Shown here: positions 24,547-35,140 of the stretch, piece by piece
How the letters are laid out: each line of letters starts with the position of its first letter
Position numbering within the stretch: the first letter of the stretch is position 1
DNA from: Cyanothece sp. BG0011
Lineage (GTDB): Bacteria; Cyanobacteriota; Cyanobacteriia; Cyanobacteriales; Microcystaceae
Assembly (NCBI RefSeq): GCF_003013815.1
Contig: NZ_PRLH01000011.1
Coordinates: forward strand, 1 to 40,171
DNA length: 40,171 nucleotides
Direction of reading: 5' to 3'
Notes under the pieces: model-generated
What the model saw: only the letters and a program-made list of their open reading frames with translations
The model's database searches: none
What the model was told of the DNA's origin: nothing
Translations under genes and position numbers: made by a program

Positions 24547-27537
24547 TTAGGGGAAATCGAAACCGTTCCACATGGGAGAGTTTTTGAGGAGGTTTTCAAC
24601 TTCTTCTGGAGGCAAAGGTTTAGCAAAAAAGTAACCTTGTCCCTGTTCACATCCTAACCGTCGTAATTGATCTAATTGTAATTGGGTTTCGACTCCTTCT
24701 GCAATAATATCTAAGCCTAGAATATGGGCTAAACTAACAATCGCCCTTACAATTTCCGAATTTTCATTATTGGGTTCCATCAGCATGACAAAAGAGCGGT
24801 CTATTTTTAAAGTATTAACAGGAAAACGATGTAAATAACTCAAAGAAGAATATCCGGTGCCAAAATCATCTAAACAAATTTCGATATCTCGTTCTTGTAT
24901 CTTTAATAAAATCTCGGTTGCTGCTTGTAAATTTTCCATTAACAAGGTTTCTGTAATTTCTACTTTTAGATGTTTACTATCTAATTGACTTTCTTTTAAA
25001 ATTTGATCAATGGTATCAATTAAGTTAGTATATTTCAACTGTTTACTAGATAAATTTACCCCAACTTTTAGATGGGAATAGTTAGGAAATTGCTTGTGCC
25101 ATTTTTTCAGTTGTTGACACGCTTCTTTTAAAATCCACTCTCCTATGGGTATAATTAAACCGGTTTCTTCAGCAATAGGAATAAACTGACCTGGAGAAAT
25201 TAAATTTTTGTAGGGATGATGCCAACGAATTAATGCTTCAAATCCCATTAAGTCACCGTTTTCTAAAGAGATTATAGGCTGATAATAGAGACTAAACTCT
25301 TGTTTATTAATGCCTATTCTTAAATCTGTTTCTAACTGTAAGCGCCTAACGGCGCGTTCGTGCATTTTGCGATCAAAAATGGCATAACAGGCTTTGCCAT
25401 CGGCTTTGGCTCGATACATAGCTGTGTCGGCATCCCGTAAAATTTCTGAAGCTTTTTCATAGCCTGAGCTACTTAAAGCAATACCAATGCTAGTATTAAT
25501 AAAGATACTTTGTTCTTCTAAAATAAAAGGTTTTGTCAGGTCTAAATGGATACGTTTAGCAATTTTAATGGCATCTTTTATGTCTTCAATATCTTCTAGT
25601 AAGATGGTAAATTCATCCCCTCCTAACCTGGCTAAGGTATCGTTACCCCGTAACCCATCTTGAAGTCGACGAGCAATTTCTTGTAATAATTGATCCCCAA
25701 TAGCATGACCTAAACTATCGTTAATGACTTTAAATTCGTCTAGGTCTAAAAAGAGAACGGCAAAGGTAAACTTAGGATATCGTTTTTGTCTTTCTATGGC
25801 GTGTTCTAAGCGATCCATAAATAAAATTCGGTTGGGTAAATTGGTTAATGGATCGTGAGTAGCATTATATTGTAGTTGTTCTTCTGCTCGCTTTTGTTCG
25901 GTGATATCACTATCGATCCCATCGATACGAATTAAGTCCCCTTTCTCATCATAAACGCAACGCATTCGACTGGATAACCAACGAATTTGACCATCATTTC
26001 TAACCAAACGGTATTTATATTCTGTGTGACCTATTTCTTTGACAATTTGTCGATGATATTGAACGATTTCTTGATCGTCAGTATGGATTAAGTTTAACCA
26101 AAGATGAGAATTTTCAGATAATTTTTCTAGGGAAAAACCAAAGGTAATTTGAGCGGCCGGGTTAAGATAAATTAATCGAGAGAAATTAGCATCGAAAGAC
26201 CAAACCACATCTTGAATAGAGGTTAAAATCCCTTCTAATCTTTGCTCACTTTCAGATAACGCTTGCTCCATTTTTTTTCGTTGGCTAATATCTGTAATCA
26301 TGCCCAATGATCCCAGATAATTGCCTTGAGAATCAAATAAGGGATTAGTCGATACAATGGTCCACAATTCTTTTCCGTCACGACAACGAAACTTAAAATC
26401 ATGGGTTTCAGCAATGCCTTGACGACGTTCTTGAATCTTTTGTTGGACTCTTATATTATCCTTAAAATCAACAAAATCAAATAAGTTTTTATCCATCATT
26501 TCTTCTATTTCATAACCTAACATTTGTGCCATTTGTTGATTGACAAATGTGGTTTTATTATCTTGATCAATAATCCAGATTCCTTCTGTGGCTGTCTCGA
26601 CAATTTGACGATATTTTTCTTCACTTTCTGATAGTGCCTGTTGGGCTTCGTAATGTTCTGTAATGTCTCTTAAGGAGACTAAATAAGCAGATTCTCCTTG
26701 CCAAGTAATATCCGCTACACGCATTTGAGCAATAATTAATTTCCCTTGAGGTTGTTGAATAAAAATTTCTGTGGGTTGATCATTTCCCAAAGGTAACCCT
26801 AAAGGATGATTCATTAATTGAGGGGTAGAACGTCCAAATAAGTTAATTCCTGCCTCATTAATAAAACGAACCTTTCCCTGTGTATTGATCACTAATAAAC
26901 CATCGGAAATGGTGCTAATAATTCGTCCTAATCTTTCTTCGCTTTCTTGTAGGGCAAGGGTTTGATTGATTTGTTGAGTAATATCAATGGTTTGACCTAA
27001 TAAATGTAGGGGGTGTCCTTCAATATCTCGAATTAATGTGGCTTGATGTAGACCATAAATAATTTGCTGACTTTTAGTGATGTAGCGTTTTTCTAGACGA
27101 AAACTATTAATTTCTCCTGAGAGTAATTGGTTAAATAGTTGCTTTTCTCTTGCTAAATCGTCGGGATGGGTAATATCAGCACAACCTTTTGTTAATAATT
27201 CTTCTGGGGTATAACCCACTAATTGACATAAGGCTTGGTTAACATTAATCAGTTTCCCTTCCATATTAGCTAAGCCCATAGCGGTGGGAGACTTATCAAA
27301 TAGAAGACGAAACTTTTCTTCACTTTTTCTTAAGGCTGCTTCGATCTTTTTCCATTCGGTGACATCACGGGCAACGGCATAAATGGTTTTTTCTTCCACA
27401 TTAGCCACCGATGTCCAAGTTAACCAACGATAAGACCCATCTTGACAACGATAGCGATTTTCAAAATAATGGACTTTTTTCCCTTGGGTAAGGTTTTCGA
27501 GTTGTTGTCGGGTTGCTGTTTCATCGTCAGGATGCAA
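24547..27537 (-). CDS. PAS-GGDEF-EAL cyclic-di-GMP signalling protein, C-terminal part of a frameshifted gene
   Basis: This 996-residue frame begins with TTG inside a PAS domain (WLHPDDE), so the start is artificial; it is open back to the shift near 27609. It contains the rest of PAS 1, then PAS 2 (about 70-190), PAS 3 (about 200-300), PAS 4 (about 305-420) and PAS 5 (about 430-550). The diguanylate cyclase domain has GGDEF at 639-643 and an inhibitory RxxD (RGND) five residues before it. The phosphodiesterase domain has EAL at 767-769, DDFGTGYSS at 890-898 and AEGVET near 946. Both catalytic sites look intact, so the protein could both make and break c-di-GMP. The missing N-terminal part is at 27570-28241. 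Confidence 0.85.
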   Translation of the reverse strand: MHPDDETATRQQLENLTQGKKVHYFENRYRCQDGSYRWLTWTSVANVEEKTIYAVARDVTEWKKIEAALRKSEEKFRLLFDKSPTAMGLANMEGKLINVNQALCQLVGYTPEELLTKGCADITHPDDLAREKQLFNQLLSGEINSFRLEKRYITKSQQIIYGLHQATLIRDIEGHPLHLLGQTIDITQQINQTLALQESEERLGRIISTISDGLLVINTQGKVRFINEAGINLFGRSTPQLMNHPLGLPLGNDQPTEIFIQQPQGKLIIAQMRVADITWQGESAYLVSLRDITEHYEAQQALSESEEKYRQIVETATEGIWIIDQDNKTTFVNQQMAQMLGYEIEEMMDKNLFDFVDFKDNIRVQQKIQERRQGIAETHDFKFRCRDGKELWTIVSTNPLFDSQGNYLGSLGMITDISQRKKMEQALSESEQRLEGILTSIQDVVWSFDANFSRLIYLNPAAQITFGFSLEKLSENSHLWLNLIHTDDQEIVQYHRQIVKEIGHTEYKYRLVRNDGQIRWLSSRMRCVYDEKGDLIRIDGIDSDITEQKRAEEQLQYNATHDPLTNLPNRILFMDRLEHAIERQKRYPKFTFAVLFLDLDEFKVINDSLGHAIGDQLLQEIARRLQDGLRGNDTLARLGGDEFTILLEDIEDIKDAIKIAKRIHLDLTKPFILEEQSIFINTSIGIALSSSGYEKASEILRDADTAMYRAKADGKACYAIFDRKMHERAVRRLQLETDLRIGINKQEFSLYYQPIISLENGDLMGFEALIRWHHPYKNLISPGQFIPIAEETGLIIPIGEWILKEACQQLKKWHKQFPNYSHLKVGVNLSSKQLKYTNLIDTIDQILKESQLDSKHLKVEITETLLMENLQAATEILLKIQERDIEICLDDFGTGYSSLSYLHRFPVNTLKIDRSFVMLMEPNNENSEIVRAIVSLAHILGLDIIAEGVETQLQLDQLRRLGCEQGQGYFFAKPLPPEEVENLLKNSPMWNGFDFP

Positions 27538-27569
27538 CCATTCTCGGAAAGGTTTCGAGGTTAATTCGG

Positions 27570-28241
27570 CTACCGAATAACCCAGGGTACGGGCAAAAAA
27601 TGGATTAATTTTTTGAAATAACCATCAAACCCTACAATACAGCACATTTCTAGGTTGAGGTTAAAAAAGCGATCGCTGTCAATGTCACTTATATTTGGTG
27701 TTTGCGGTTGATGGGGGCTGAGGGTTTTTCCAATTAATTGGGCCGCAATTTCTAAAAAAGTAGATTCTGTTGGGTTATAGTTGCGTTTTTCTTGACTGTA
27801 AACACTTAAAATGCCGTAAGGTTGATCGGATGTGGGAATAACCACACTCATGCCACTGATGAGATGATGATTGACTAAGAAGGGGTGAGCCGATAACAGG
27901 TTTTCGGTGGTAAAATCTTCAACAATTAGGGTTTGAGTGAGTTGACACAGATGAGTTAGGGGAATGGTGAGGTTTCCTATTTCTTCGTCGTTCCAGCCCA
28001 CGCCCCCCACTAAATGTAACACGGGTTGATCAATTCCTCGTTTTAAAATAGCACAGTAGGGAACCTTGAGGGTATCAGCAATAATCCGAGTGATTTCTTG
28101 GCTAAACTGATTAATGTCTTGACATTGTAGAATCATTTGAGCCATCCTACTGATGGCTTGCTGTTGGGAAATTTGTGCTTCAACAGTAGGTTCCCATAGT
28201 TTTTTAGATGTTTTACCTTTATATCGAAGCTTGTCTTTCAC
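27570..28241 (-). CDS. GAF-PAS N-terminal part of the frameshifted GGDEF/EAL gene
   Basis: A 223-residue frame from the ATG at 28241. A GAF-like domain spans about residues 25-170 (ISRMAQMILQCQDINQFSQE, then SGMSVVIPTSDQPYGILSVY). It is followed by the first strands of a PAS domain (MCCIVGFDGYFKK). From there the frame goes astray: LIHFLPVPWVIR and stop. In the next frame the same DNA reads NPFFARTLGYSVAELTSKPF, the expected PAS sequence. This is therefore the 5' part of one gene whose full product would be about 1,231 residues. Confidence 0.8.
   Translation of the reverse strand: MKDKLRYKGKTSKKLWEPTVEAQISQQQAISRMAQMILQCQDINQFSQEITRIIADTLKVPYCAILKRGIDQPVLHLVGGVGWNDEEIGNLTIPLTHLCQLTQTLIVEDFTTENLLSAHPFLVNHHLISGMSVVIPTSDQPYGILSVYSQEKRNYNPTESTFLEIAAQLIGKTLSPHQPQTPNISDIDSDRFFNLNLEMCCIVGFDGYFKKLIHFLPVPWVIR
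27609..27614 (-). other. A6 tract at the frameshift point of the GAF-PAS-GGDEF-EAL gene
   Basis: On the minus strand TTC AAAAAA TTAATCC breaks the PAS domain. One more A would give F K K I N P F F A, the normal PAS continuation. The total length 24547-28241 is 3,695 bases, exactly one short of a whole number of codons. Confidence 0.8.
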
Positions 28242-28709
28242 TCGGATTAAGTCCCCATTCTAGTGCTTCAAACTTGGGTTCTCTATTTTAGACAACTTTT
28301 TCAAGTCTTGTTTAATTTTAATCAAATTTGGTGAAGTTTTAAAGAGAATGTAAATGGTTAGTAATAATAACTTGAATTTTCGCTGATTTAATGCTCGCTT
28401 GATCATTAACTGCCCAATGAAATTCAGGTTAATCCCCTACATAAAAGTGAGAAGTTAGGGAATGACCAGTGGATTAACTTTGATATTTTTATTTCTTTTT
28501 ATTATCCTTAGCATAGTATAACTTGAATTTTTGAGTTTTTACTATTTTGTTAATAAAGATCACATTGATTATCGCCTTTATTGGTGTCATCATATCCGAT
28601 CTAACGAGATTACTATTGATACTTCTTTATGGACATTTTATAAATATTTAATCATTTTCTCATCAAGATCAGAGCCGTTTTTTGGGTTAAATCAAGTTAA
28701 GGTTTTAAT
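28242..28709. other. Gene-free intergenic region
   Basis: These 468 AT-rich bases separate the divergent signalling gene and the PMT-type gene. A plus-strand frame at 28531-28713 has a TTG start, no ribosome binding site and no family features, and I do not regard it as a gene. No clear hairpin or repeat was noticed. Confidence 0.5.
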
Positions 28710-30044
28710 ATGATTAGATTTTGGGCAATAATATTAATACTTTTTTTACTGTCTTTAGGGTTACGTTTTTGGAGTTTAGGGCAATTTAACACCTTGGTAT
28801 TTGATGAAATTTATTATGCTAAATTTGCCAACAATTATTTAACGCAAACTCCTTTCTTTAATTCACATCCTCCCTTGACAGAGTATTTAATTGCCCTAGG
28901 AATTTGGCTAGGATCTTGGTTTCCTGTGTCTCCTGAAATAATGAATGATTTAACAGGTTCGTGGCGTTCAACCATTAGTTATCGTTGGTTAAATGCCTTG
29001 ACGGGATCTTTTTTTCCTCTTATTTTAGGTGCGATCGCTTATCAACTGACTCGCCGTTTTTCTTATACGATAGTCGTTATATTTATTGCCAGTTTAGACG
29101 GATTATTTTTAGTGGAATCTCGTTATGCTTTAAATAATATTTATTTAGTCACTTTTGGTTTATTAGGTCATTTATTATTCTTGCTTTTTGTTAATCATCA
29201 AAGAAAAATATATTTAACATTAAGTGGGATTTTTTTAGGGGCATCAGCAGCTATTAAATGGAATGGTTTAGGGTTTTTATTAGGAATTTATTTGATAATT
29301 TTTATTGTTTACTTATCACCAAGATTAAATCATTTATTTAATCCTAAAAATTTAGGGGTATTTGAAAAGATAAAATTAATTCAACCTTCTTTGTTAATTT
29401 TTAACTTATTGGTCATTCCTATTTTTACTTATAGCATTCTTTGGTTACCCTATTTATTACTAAACCCTGAATATAGTTGGTGGGAAATTCATCAAAAAAT
29501 TTGGTCATTTCATCAAAGTATTGGGGATAGTTCTGATGTTCATCCCTATTGCTCTAAATGGTATAGTTGGTTAATTATGGCGAGGCCAATTGCATATTTT
29601 TATGAAACACAAAATACACCATCAGGAACTATTGTTTATGATGTCCATGCTATGGGAAACCCTATTTTGTGGTGGTTAGCAACGGGTTCAATTTTAATTT
29701 TTAGTCTTTTTATTATTGTCATTTTGTATCAACGAAAGTATAATGTTTATTTCTCACTTCTTTTCTTTATTCTTATTAATTATTTAGCGAACCTATTACC
29801 TTGGATATTAGTCACTCGTTGTACTTTTTTGTATCATTATATGTCTGCTTATAGCTTTTCTTTATTGGGTATTGGTTTAATAATTGAACAATGTTTAATG
29901 AGTGAATTAATTTTTAATCGTCGTCTAGGAATTATCTTCTTGTTATTAATTACTTTTGCTTTTATTTATTGGTTACCCATTTATTTAGGACTTCCTTTAT
30001 CTCCGAGAGAATTTGATCTGAGAATGTTACCTAACTGGATTTAA
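28710..30044 (+). CDS. PMT-family (GT39-like) membrane glycosyltransferase
   Basis: A 444-residue polytopic protein with about ten hydrophobic helices. Near the N-terminus LVFDEIYYAKFANNYL carries the catalytic acidic pair of the dolichyl-phosphate-mannose protein mannosyltransferase family. FNSHPPLTEYLIALGIWLG is the second hallmark, and LVESRYALNNIYLV and AAIKWNGLGFLLG follow as in bacterial members. It probably transfers a sugar from a polyprenyl phosphate to an extracytoplasmic protein or glycan; the acceptor cannot be told. It ends convergent with the next minus-strand gene, with a hairpin in between. Confidence 0.88.
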   Translation: MIRFWAIILILFLLSLGLRFWSLGQFNTLVFDEIYYAKFANNYLTQTPFFNSHPPLTEYLIALGIWLGSWFPVSPEIMNDLTGSWRSTISYRWLNALTGSFFPLILGAIAYQLTRRFSYTIVVIFIASLDGLFLVESRYALNNIYLVTFGLLGHLLFLLFVNHQRKIYLTLSGIFLGASAAIKWNGLGFLLGIYLIIFIVYLSPRLNHLFNPKNLGVFEKIKLIQPSLLIFNLLVIPIFTYSILWLPYLLLNPEYSWWEIHQKIWSFHQSIGDSSDVHPYCSKWYSWLIMARPIAYFYETQNTPSGTIVYDVHAMGNPILWWLATGSILIFSLFIIVILYQRKYNVYFSLLFFILINYLANLLPWILVTRCTFLYHYMSAYSFSLLGIGLIIEQCLMSELIFNRRLGIIFLLLITFAFIYWLPIYLGLPLSPREFDLRMLPNWI

Positions 30045-30073
30045 TGACATCATTAAACAAGACAAATTGAGGG

Positions 30074-30120
30074 GGGCAATGTTCACAAAGCAATATTTAA
30101 CTTTTTAGGGAATATTGCCC
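30074..30120. terminator. Hairpin between convergent genes, TGCCCACC-type
   Basis: GGGCAATGTTC (30074-30084) pairs with GAATATTGCCC (30110-30120), with one G-T wobble. It lies between the PMT stop and the stop of the 225-residue protein, so it could serve as a bidirectional terminator. Its GCCCACC flank recurs at 35151-35157 and 39132-39139. Confidence 0.5.
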
Positions 30121-30128
30121 ACCCTAGC

Positions 30129-30806
30129 TTATAATTCTAGTCCACTATCTTCAAATAGTTTGACTAATTTTTCTCCCATTAATTGTTCTTCTCTTAGCAT
30201 GACTAAACACTTTTTAGCAAACCAATCATCCTTTTTGATTTTATCCCTCAAAAAGTCTTTAACATCGTCCTCAGTTAGTTCTTTTTCTGAATAGAGTTTT
30301 TGAATTTCTTCCAAGGAACGATAAAGAATGGTATTTTTACCAAAAATTTCGTCTTCGTAGATAATTTCTTTACTCATCCATTCCCAATCAACCCGTTGTA
30401 TCCAGAGTTTTTCCCCTGAGAAAATAGAGTTAATATTCAGGGTTAAATCATCGGTTACCCACCAATAAGTTTGAGGATCATCGTACATCGCACCTGTTAA
30501 ACTGTTAGGTAAGGTAACATGATTCCCTGAAAAGTTACGAAGGTTAACGTTAGCATTTTCTGTGGTTCGATAGGCAATTTTTAAGCGTAAATACAGCCCT
30601 TCTTTTTCATATTTATCTTTGCGAGGCAAGAGGTTAAAAAAGCTAATGGCTGCCCCTGCGTCGTAAATTTCAATTAAACCTTGTTCTTTATCTAAATACC
30701 AGTTTGAACCATAAATAGCTGCATCAACGGCTGCAGCACTTCCTGTGTGTCCCAAAACATCCTTTTCTGTGGCAAAATAAGGACGAGGCATTACCGTCTT
30801 TTTCAC
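30129..30806 (-). CDS. Unrecognised 225-residue protein
   Basis: I do not recognise this family. No signal peptide or membrane helix is seen. The N-terminal half is mixed beta/alpha with a glycine/alanine stretch (GHTGSAAAVDAAIYGSNWYL), then aromatic-rich parts (DDPQTYWWVTDDLTLNI, WIQRVDWEWMSKE). The C-terminal third is charged and helical. The composition suggests a soluble cytoplasmic protein. The start could be Met6 (MPRPYFATEK). Upstream 30807-31091 is AT-rich without other genes. Confidence 0.6.
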   Translation of the reverse strand: MKKTVMPRPYFATEKDVLGHTGSAAAVDAAIYGSNWYLDKEQGLIEIYDAGAAISFFNLLPRKDKYEKEGLYLRLKIAYRTTENANVNLRNFSGNHVTLPNSLTGAMYDDPQTYWWVTDDLTLNINSIFSGEKLWIQRVDWEWMSKEIIYEDEIFGKNTILYRSLEEIQKLYSEKELTEDDVKDFLRDKIKKDDWFAKKCLVMLREEQLMGEKLVKLFEDSGLEL

Positions 30807-31091
30807 CTTGGGAAAAAAATTCGCGTTTCGGTTCCATAATTTATCCTTGAAATCCCTAATTTATTCACAAGTTTTACCTGTGTAATTTTTTATTATATCA
30901 TTTCGTGGTTAACACCCTATTATATATTTAGCCATAGTAAAAACAATATTACTATAATTTAACTTAAAGATTTAATTCTCAATTATGACTAATGAGTAGC
31001 TAAGTTTTAAACTTTGAATTACAATTTAAGAGATTTACGAAAATTAATTTATAGTGTTATTATAACAAGAGACAGGAGTATCATTTTAAGA

Positions 31092-31367
31092 GTGATATTA
31101 GAATTTGAGTGGGATGAGTTTAAAAACAAACAAAATGAACGTAAACACGGTATTAGCTTTGAGGAAGCAAAAACTATCTTTAATGATCCCTACTCGATTA
31201 CAATTAATGATCCTAATCACTCTATGGATGAAGCACGATTTATTGATATTGGATTATCGATAAATTATCGTATTCTTGTTGTTGTTTATACCGAACGTCA
31301 AAACAAAATTAGAATTATTAGTTGTCGTAAAGCAACTGTATCAGAAAGGAGAATCTATGAACAATAA
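31092..31367 (+). CDS. brnT: BrnT family toxin
   Basis: A 91-residue protein from a GTG at 31092; an AGGAG sequence ends 13 bases before it, and no ATG fits the family's N-terminus. The core matches BrnT: FEWDEFKNKQNERKHGISFEEAKTIF, DPNHSMDEARFIDIGLS, then ILVVVYTERQNKIRIISCRKAT and ERRIYEQ. BrnT is a RelE-like ribonuclease in type II modules where toxin precedes antitoxin, as here. The longer frame to 31014 is not needed. Confidence 0.88.
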   Translation: MILEFEWDEFKNKQNERKHGISFEEAKTIFNDPYSITINDPNHSMDEARFIDIGLSINYRILVVVYTERQNKIRIISCRKATVSERRIYEQ

Positions 31368-31641
31368 TGAGCCAAACTTAAACAATAATATTGAGGATGA
31401 TATGCTACCTGAATATGATTTTAGTCAGGGAGTCAGAGGGAAACATTATCACGCTTATCGACAAGGACATCAGGTAACTATTAATAAAGAAGATGGGACA
31501 AAAGTTGTTCAAAATTTTGTCTTAGAAGAAGGTTCAATTATCTTAGATCCTGATGTTAAGGAATATTTTCCTGATTCTGAATCCGTTAATAATGCACTGC
31601 GAACTTTAATTAATTTAATTCCTAAATCAAAGAAAAAATAA
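31357..31641 (+). CDS. brnA: BrnA-like antitoxin
   Basis: A 94-residue protein from the ATG at 31357, with AAAGGAG a few bases upstream; it overlaps the end of brnT by 11 bases. After an asparagine-rich leader it reads LPEYDFSQGVRGKHYHAYRQ, the YDFS-RGK block of this antitoxin family. A basic beta part and a C-terminal segment (YFPDSESVNNALRTLINLIP) follow. That segment could be the DNA-binding ribbon-helix-helix part, though it is divergent. The antitoxin should bind BrnT and repress the operon. Confidence 0.8.
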   Translation: MNNNEPNLNNNIEDDMLPEYDFSQGVRGKHYHAYRQGHQVTINKEDGTKVVQNFVLEEGSIILDPDVKEYFPDSESVNNALRTLINLIPKSKKK

Positions 31642-31822
31642 ACTAATTATGATACACTAACTTAACTTTTAAAATATATAAATTTACAACATTTGAATTC
31701 AAAAATTACACATTAACTTACAAAATTGAGAAATTTTTGCTTAACTATTTTTCTGTTATACCTATAAACTTCTAACTACCCCAAAACCATTAAACCTAAA
31801 TAAAGGATTAGAATGCAGCAAG

Positions 31823-31857
31823 AAACCGAAAGACAGACTATACAATAAGTTCGGTTT
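31823..31857 (+). promoter_or_regulatory. Inverted repeat in the carB leader
   Basis: AAACCGAA (31823-31830) and TTCGGTTT (31850-31857) are perfect complements around a 19-base spacer, ending 27 bases before the carB ATG. It could be an RNA hairpin or an operator; no T run follows it, so it does not look like a terminator. Confidence 0.4.
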
Positions 31858-31884
31858 ATTCTATCTAACTCTACAAAAACGCTT

Positions 31885-34800
31885 ATGCCACGCCGCGACG
31901 ACTTAAAGAAAATCTTAATTTTGGGTGCAGGTCCCATTGTGATTGGCCAAGCTTGCGAATTCGACTATTCTGGTACTCAAGCCTGTAAAGCACTACGAGA
32001 AGAAGGCTATGAGGTAGTCTTAGTCAACTCTAACCCTGCCTCTATTATGACCGATCCCGAAATGGCCAATCGCACCTATATCGAACCCCTCACCCCCGAT
32101 ATGGTAGCAAAGGTCATTGCCAAAGAACGTCCTGATGCGTTATTACCAACCATGGGAGGACAAACGGCCCTGAATGTTGCGGTGGCCTTGGCTAAAAATG
32201 GCACCCTCGATAAGTACAATGTAGAATTAATTGGGGCGAAATTACCTGCTATTGAAATGGCAGAAGATCGAGAACTGTTTAAGGATGCAATGGCTAAAAT
32301 AGGGGTTCCCGTCTGTCCTTCCGGTATTGCCAGTACCCTCGAAGAAGCACAGGCGATCGGTAAAGAAATCGGCTCTTATCCTTTGATTATACGCCCTGCG
32401 TTCACGTTAGGAGGGACAGGGGGAGGGATCGCCTATAACCAAGAAGAATTTGAGGAAATGGCCCAGTTTGGGATCGATGCGTCCCCTGTATCGCAAATTT
32501 TAGTGGAAAAATCCTTATTAGGATGGAAAGAATACGAATTAGAGGTAATGCGCGACTTAGCAGATAATGTAGTTATTATCTGTTCGATCGAAAACTTTGA
32601 CCCGATGGGAGTCCATACCGGGGACTCCATTACCGTTGCACCGGCGCAAACCTTGACGGATAAGGAATATCAACGGTTACGGGACTATTCCCAAGCTATT
32701 ATAAGAGAGATTGGGGTCGAAACCGGTGGATCTAACATTCAGTTTTCCGTTAACCCCACCAACGGCGAAGTGATCGTCATTGAAATGAACCCTCGTGTTT
32801 CTCGATCTTCTGCTTTAGCATCGAAAGCAACCGGGTTCCCTATTGCTAAGTTTGCAGCTAAACTGGCCGTGGGTTACACCCTCAATGAAATATCTAACGA
32901 CATCACCAAGCAAACCCCTGCATCCTTTGAACCCACCATTGACTATGTGGTAACAAAAATACCCCGGTTTGCCTTTGAAAAATTTCCCGGATCTCAAGCT
33001 ATTTTAACCACTCAGATGAAGTCTGTGGGGGAAGCAATGGCCATCGGACGGACGTTTCAAGAATCCTTTCAAAAAGCCTTAAGATCCCTCGAAACCGGAC
33101 GGTATGGGTTCGGATGTGATAAACAAGAAACCTTACCCTCTTTATCCCAAGTTCGATCCAGTCTGCGAACTCCTAACCCCGATCGCGTCTATAGTATCTA
33201 TCATGCCATGAGACTAGGCATGACAGCAGAAGAAGTCCACGAGTTAACGGCCATCGATATCTGGTTTTTGGATAAGTTAGAGGATCTCATCGACACCGAA
33301 AAAGTCCTCAAACAAACCAAGTTAAAGGATATTGATGCGTCTGATATGCGCGTCATTAAACAAAAAGGGTTCAGCGATCGCCAGATAGCATTTGCCACAA
33401 AAACCACAGAAGATGAGGTAAGAAACTACCGTAAAAGCTTAGGGATCATTCCTGTGTATAAGGTAGTGGATACTTGCGCGGCGGAGTTTGAAGCCTATAC
33501 CCCTTATTATTATTCCACCTACGAACCCTCAGAAACAGAAGTTACCGTCACCGATAAAAAGAAGGTGATGATCTTAGGAGGAGGTCCTAACCGCATTGGC
33601 CAAGGGATCGAGTTTGACTATTGTTGTTGTCATGCGGCCTTTTCTTTGAGTGAGGCAGGGTATGAAACCATCATGGTTAACTCCAACCCGGAAACCGTTT
33701 CTACTGATTACGATACCAGCGATCGCTTGTATTTTGAACCCTTAACCAAAGAAGATGTCTTAAACATCATTGAAACGGAGAACCCTGTGGGGGTTATTAT
33801 TCAGTTTGGTGGACAAACACCATTGAAACTTGCCGTCCCATTGCAGACATACCTCGACAGTCCGGAATGTCCCGTACAAACCAAGATATGGGGAACTTCA
33901 CCGGACTCTATCGACACCGCAGAGGACCGAGAACGGTTTGAGAAGATTCTACACGATCTCGATATTAAACAGCCACCAAACGGCATTTCTCGCAGCTATG
34001 AGGAGTCTTTAAGGGTGTCTTCCCGTATTGGTTATCCCGTGGTGGTTCGTCCCTCCTATGTACTGGGAGGACGCGCTATGGAGATCGTTTATTCCGATGA
34101 AGAGTTAGAACGATACATGACGTATGCAGTCCAAGTGGAACCGGATCATCCTATTTTAATCGATAAGTTCTTAGAAAATGCCATCGAAGTGGATGTTGAC
34201 GCATTGTGTGACACCACCGGAAAAGTGGTTATTGGTGGCATTATGGAACATATTGAACAAGCCGGGGTACATTCTGGAGACTCTGCTTGTTCGGTTCCTT
34301 ATACGACGCTTTCTCCTGCGGTTATTGAAACCATTCGGACTTGGACGACTGCCTTAGCCAATAGTTTAAAAGTGGTGGGGTTAATGAACATTCAATATGC
34401 CGTTCAAGGGGAACAGGTTTACATTTTAGAAGCGAACCCCCGCGCCTCTCGAACGGTTCCTTATGTGTCTAAAGCAACCGGTCGTCCCTTAGCAAAAATT
34501 GCCTCTTTAGTGATGTCAGGAAAAACTTTAGAAGAGTTGGGAATAACTGAGGAATTTGTTCCCCGTCATATTGCGGTTAAAGAGGCGGTTTTACCCTTCC
34601 AAAAATTCCCCGGTGCAGACACTTTATTAGGGCCAGAAATGCGGTCAACCGGTGAAGTAATGGGTATTGATGAGGACTTTGGCAAGGCATTTGCTAAAGC
34701 AGAAATTGCTGCCGGTGTTGATTTAGCTACCAGTGGAACGGTGTTTGTTTCGATGAGCGATCGGGATAAAGTTTTAACGGTTCCTGTGGTTAAAGATTTA

Positions 34801-35130
34801 CTTGATTTAGGGTTTAAAGTGGTGGCAACTTCTGGAACACAAAAAGTTTTAGAAGAAAACGGAATTGAGGGAATAGAGGTTGTTTTGAAACTTCATGAAG
34901 GTCGTCCCCATGTGATAGATTGGATCAAAAATAAACAGATTCAATTTATTATTAATACCCCCAGTGGAGAAGATTCTCAAATTGATGGTCGGAAGATTCG
35001 ACGCACTGCATTAGACTATAAATTGCCCATTATTACGACAATAGCAGGGGCAAAAGCAACCGTCGCAGCCATTCGTTCTTTACAGACTGAACCTTTGGAA
35101 GTTAAAGCATTGCAAGACTATATTTCCTAA
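31885..35130 (+). CDS. carB: Carbamoyl-phosphate synthase large subunit
   Basis: A 1,081-residue enzyme that makes carbamoyl phosphate from bicarbonate, ATP and ammonia delivered by the CarA glutaminase, feeding arginine and pyrimidine synthesis. Two homologous ATP-grasp halves are seen, each opening with a nucleotide-binding loop ([38 protein letters not shown]). Each has an ATP-grasp core ([23 protein letters not shown]) and metal-binding residues ([24 protein letters not shown]). An MGS-like allosteric domain ends the protein (about 930-1081). carA is not adjacent. Length is normal. A palindrome follows the stop. Confidence 0.98.
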   Translation: MPRRDDLKKILILGAGPIVIGQACEFDYSGTQACKALREEGYEVVLVNSNPASIMTDPEMANRTYIEPLTPDMVAKVIAKERPDALLPTMGGQTALNVAVALAKNGTLDKYNVELIGAKLPAIEMAEDRELFKDAMAKIGVPVCPSGIASTLEEAQAIGKEIGSYPLIIRPAFTLGGTGGGIAYNQEEFEEMAQFGIDASPVSQILVEKSLLGWKEYELEVMRDLADNVVIICSIENFDPMGVHTGDSITVAPAQTLTDKEYQRLRDYSQAIIREIGVETGGSNIQFSVNPTNGEVIVIEMNPRVSRSSALASKATGFPIAKFAAKLAVGYTLNEISNDITKQTPASFEPTIDYVVTKIPRFAFEKFPGSQAILTTQMKSVGEAMAIGRTFQESFQKALRSLETGRYGFGCDKQETLPSLSQVRSSLRTPNPDRVYSIYHAMRLGMTAEEVHELTAIDIWFLDKLEDLIDTEKVLKQTKLKDIDASDMRVIKQKGFSDRQIAFATKTTEDEVRNYRKSLGIIPVYKVVDTCAAEFEAYTPYYYSTYEPSETEVTVTDKKKVMILGGGPNRIGQGIEFDYCCCHAAFSLSEAGYETIMVNSNPETVSTDYDTSDRLYFEPLTKEDVLNIIETENPVGVIIQFGGQTPLKLAVPLQTYLDSPECPVQTKIWGTSPDSIDTAEDRERFEKILHDLDIKQPPNGISRSYEESLRVSSRIGYPVVVRPSYVLGGRAMEIVYSDEELERYMTYAVQVEPDHPILIDKFLENAIEVDVDALCDTTGKVVIGGIMEHIEQAGVHSGDSACSVPYTTLSPAVIETIRTWTTALANSLKVVGLMNIQYAVQGEQVYILEANPRASRTVPYVSKATGRPLAKIASLVMSGKTLEELGITEEFVPRHIAVKEAVLPFQKFPGADTLLGPEMRSTGEVMGIDEDFGKAFAKAEIAAGVDLATSGTVFVSMSDRDKVLTVPVVKDLLDLGFKVVATSGTQKVLEENGIEGIEVVLKLHEGRPHVIDWIKNKQIQFIINTPSGEDSQIDGRKIRRTALDYKLPIITTIAGAKATVAAIRSLQTEPLEVKALQDYIS

Positions 35131-35140
35131 CATTTCGTCG

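Noticed and set aside
24547-27537. Independent PAS-GGDEF-EAL protein starting at 27537
   Set aside because: The start would be a TTG in the middle of a PAS domain; the upstream frame supplies the missing half, one base out of phase.
28531-28713. 60-residue plus-strand frame
   Set aside because: TTG start, no ribosome binding site, AT-driven composition and overlap with the PMT gene start.
31276-31356. Longer N-terminus for the BrnA-like antitoxin
   Set aside because: It would overlap the BrnT gene deeply; the ATG at 31357 has an AAAGGAG site and fits the family.
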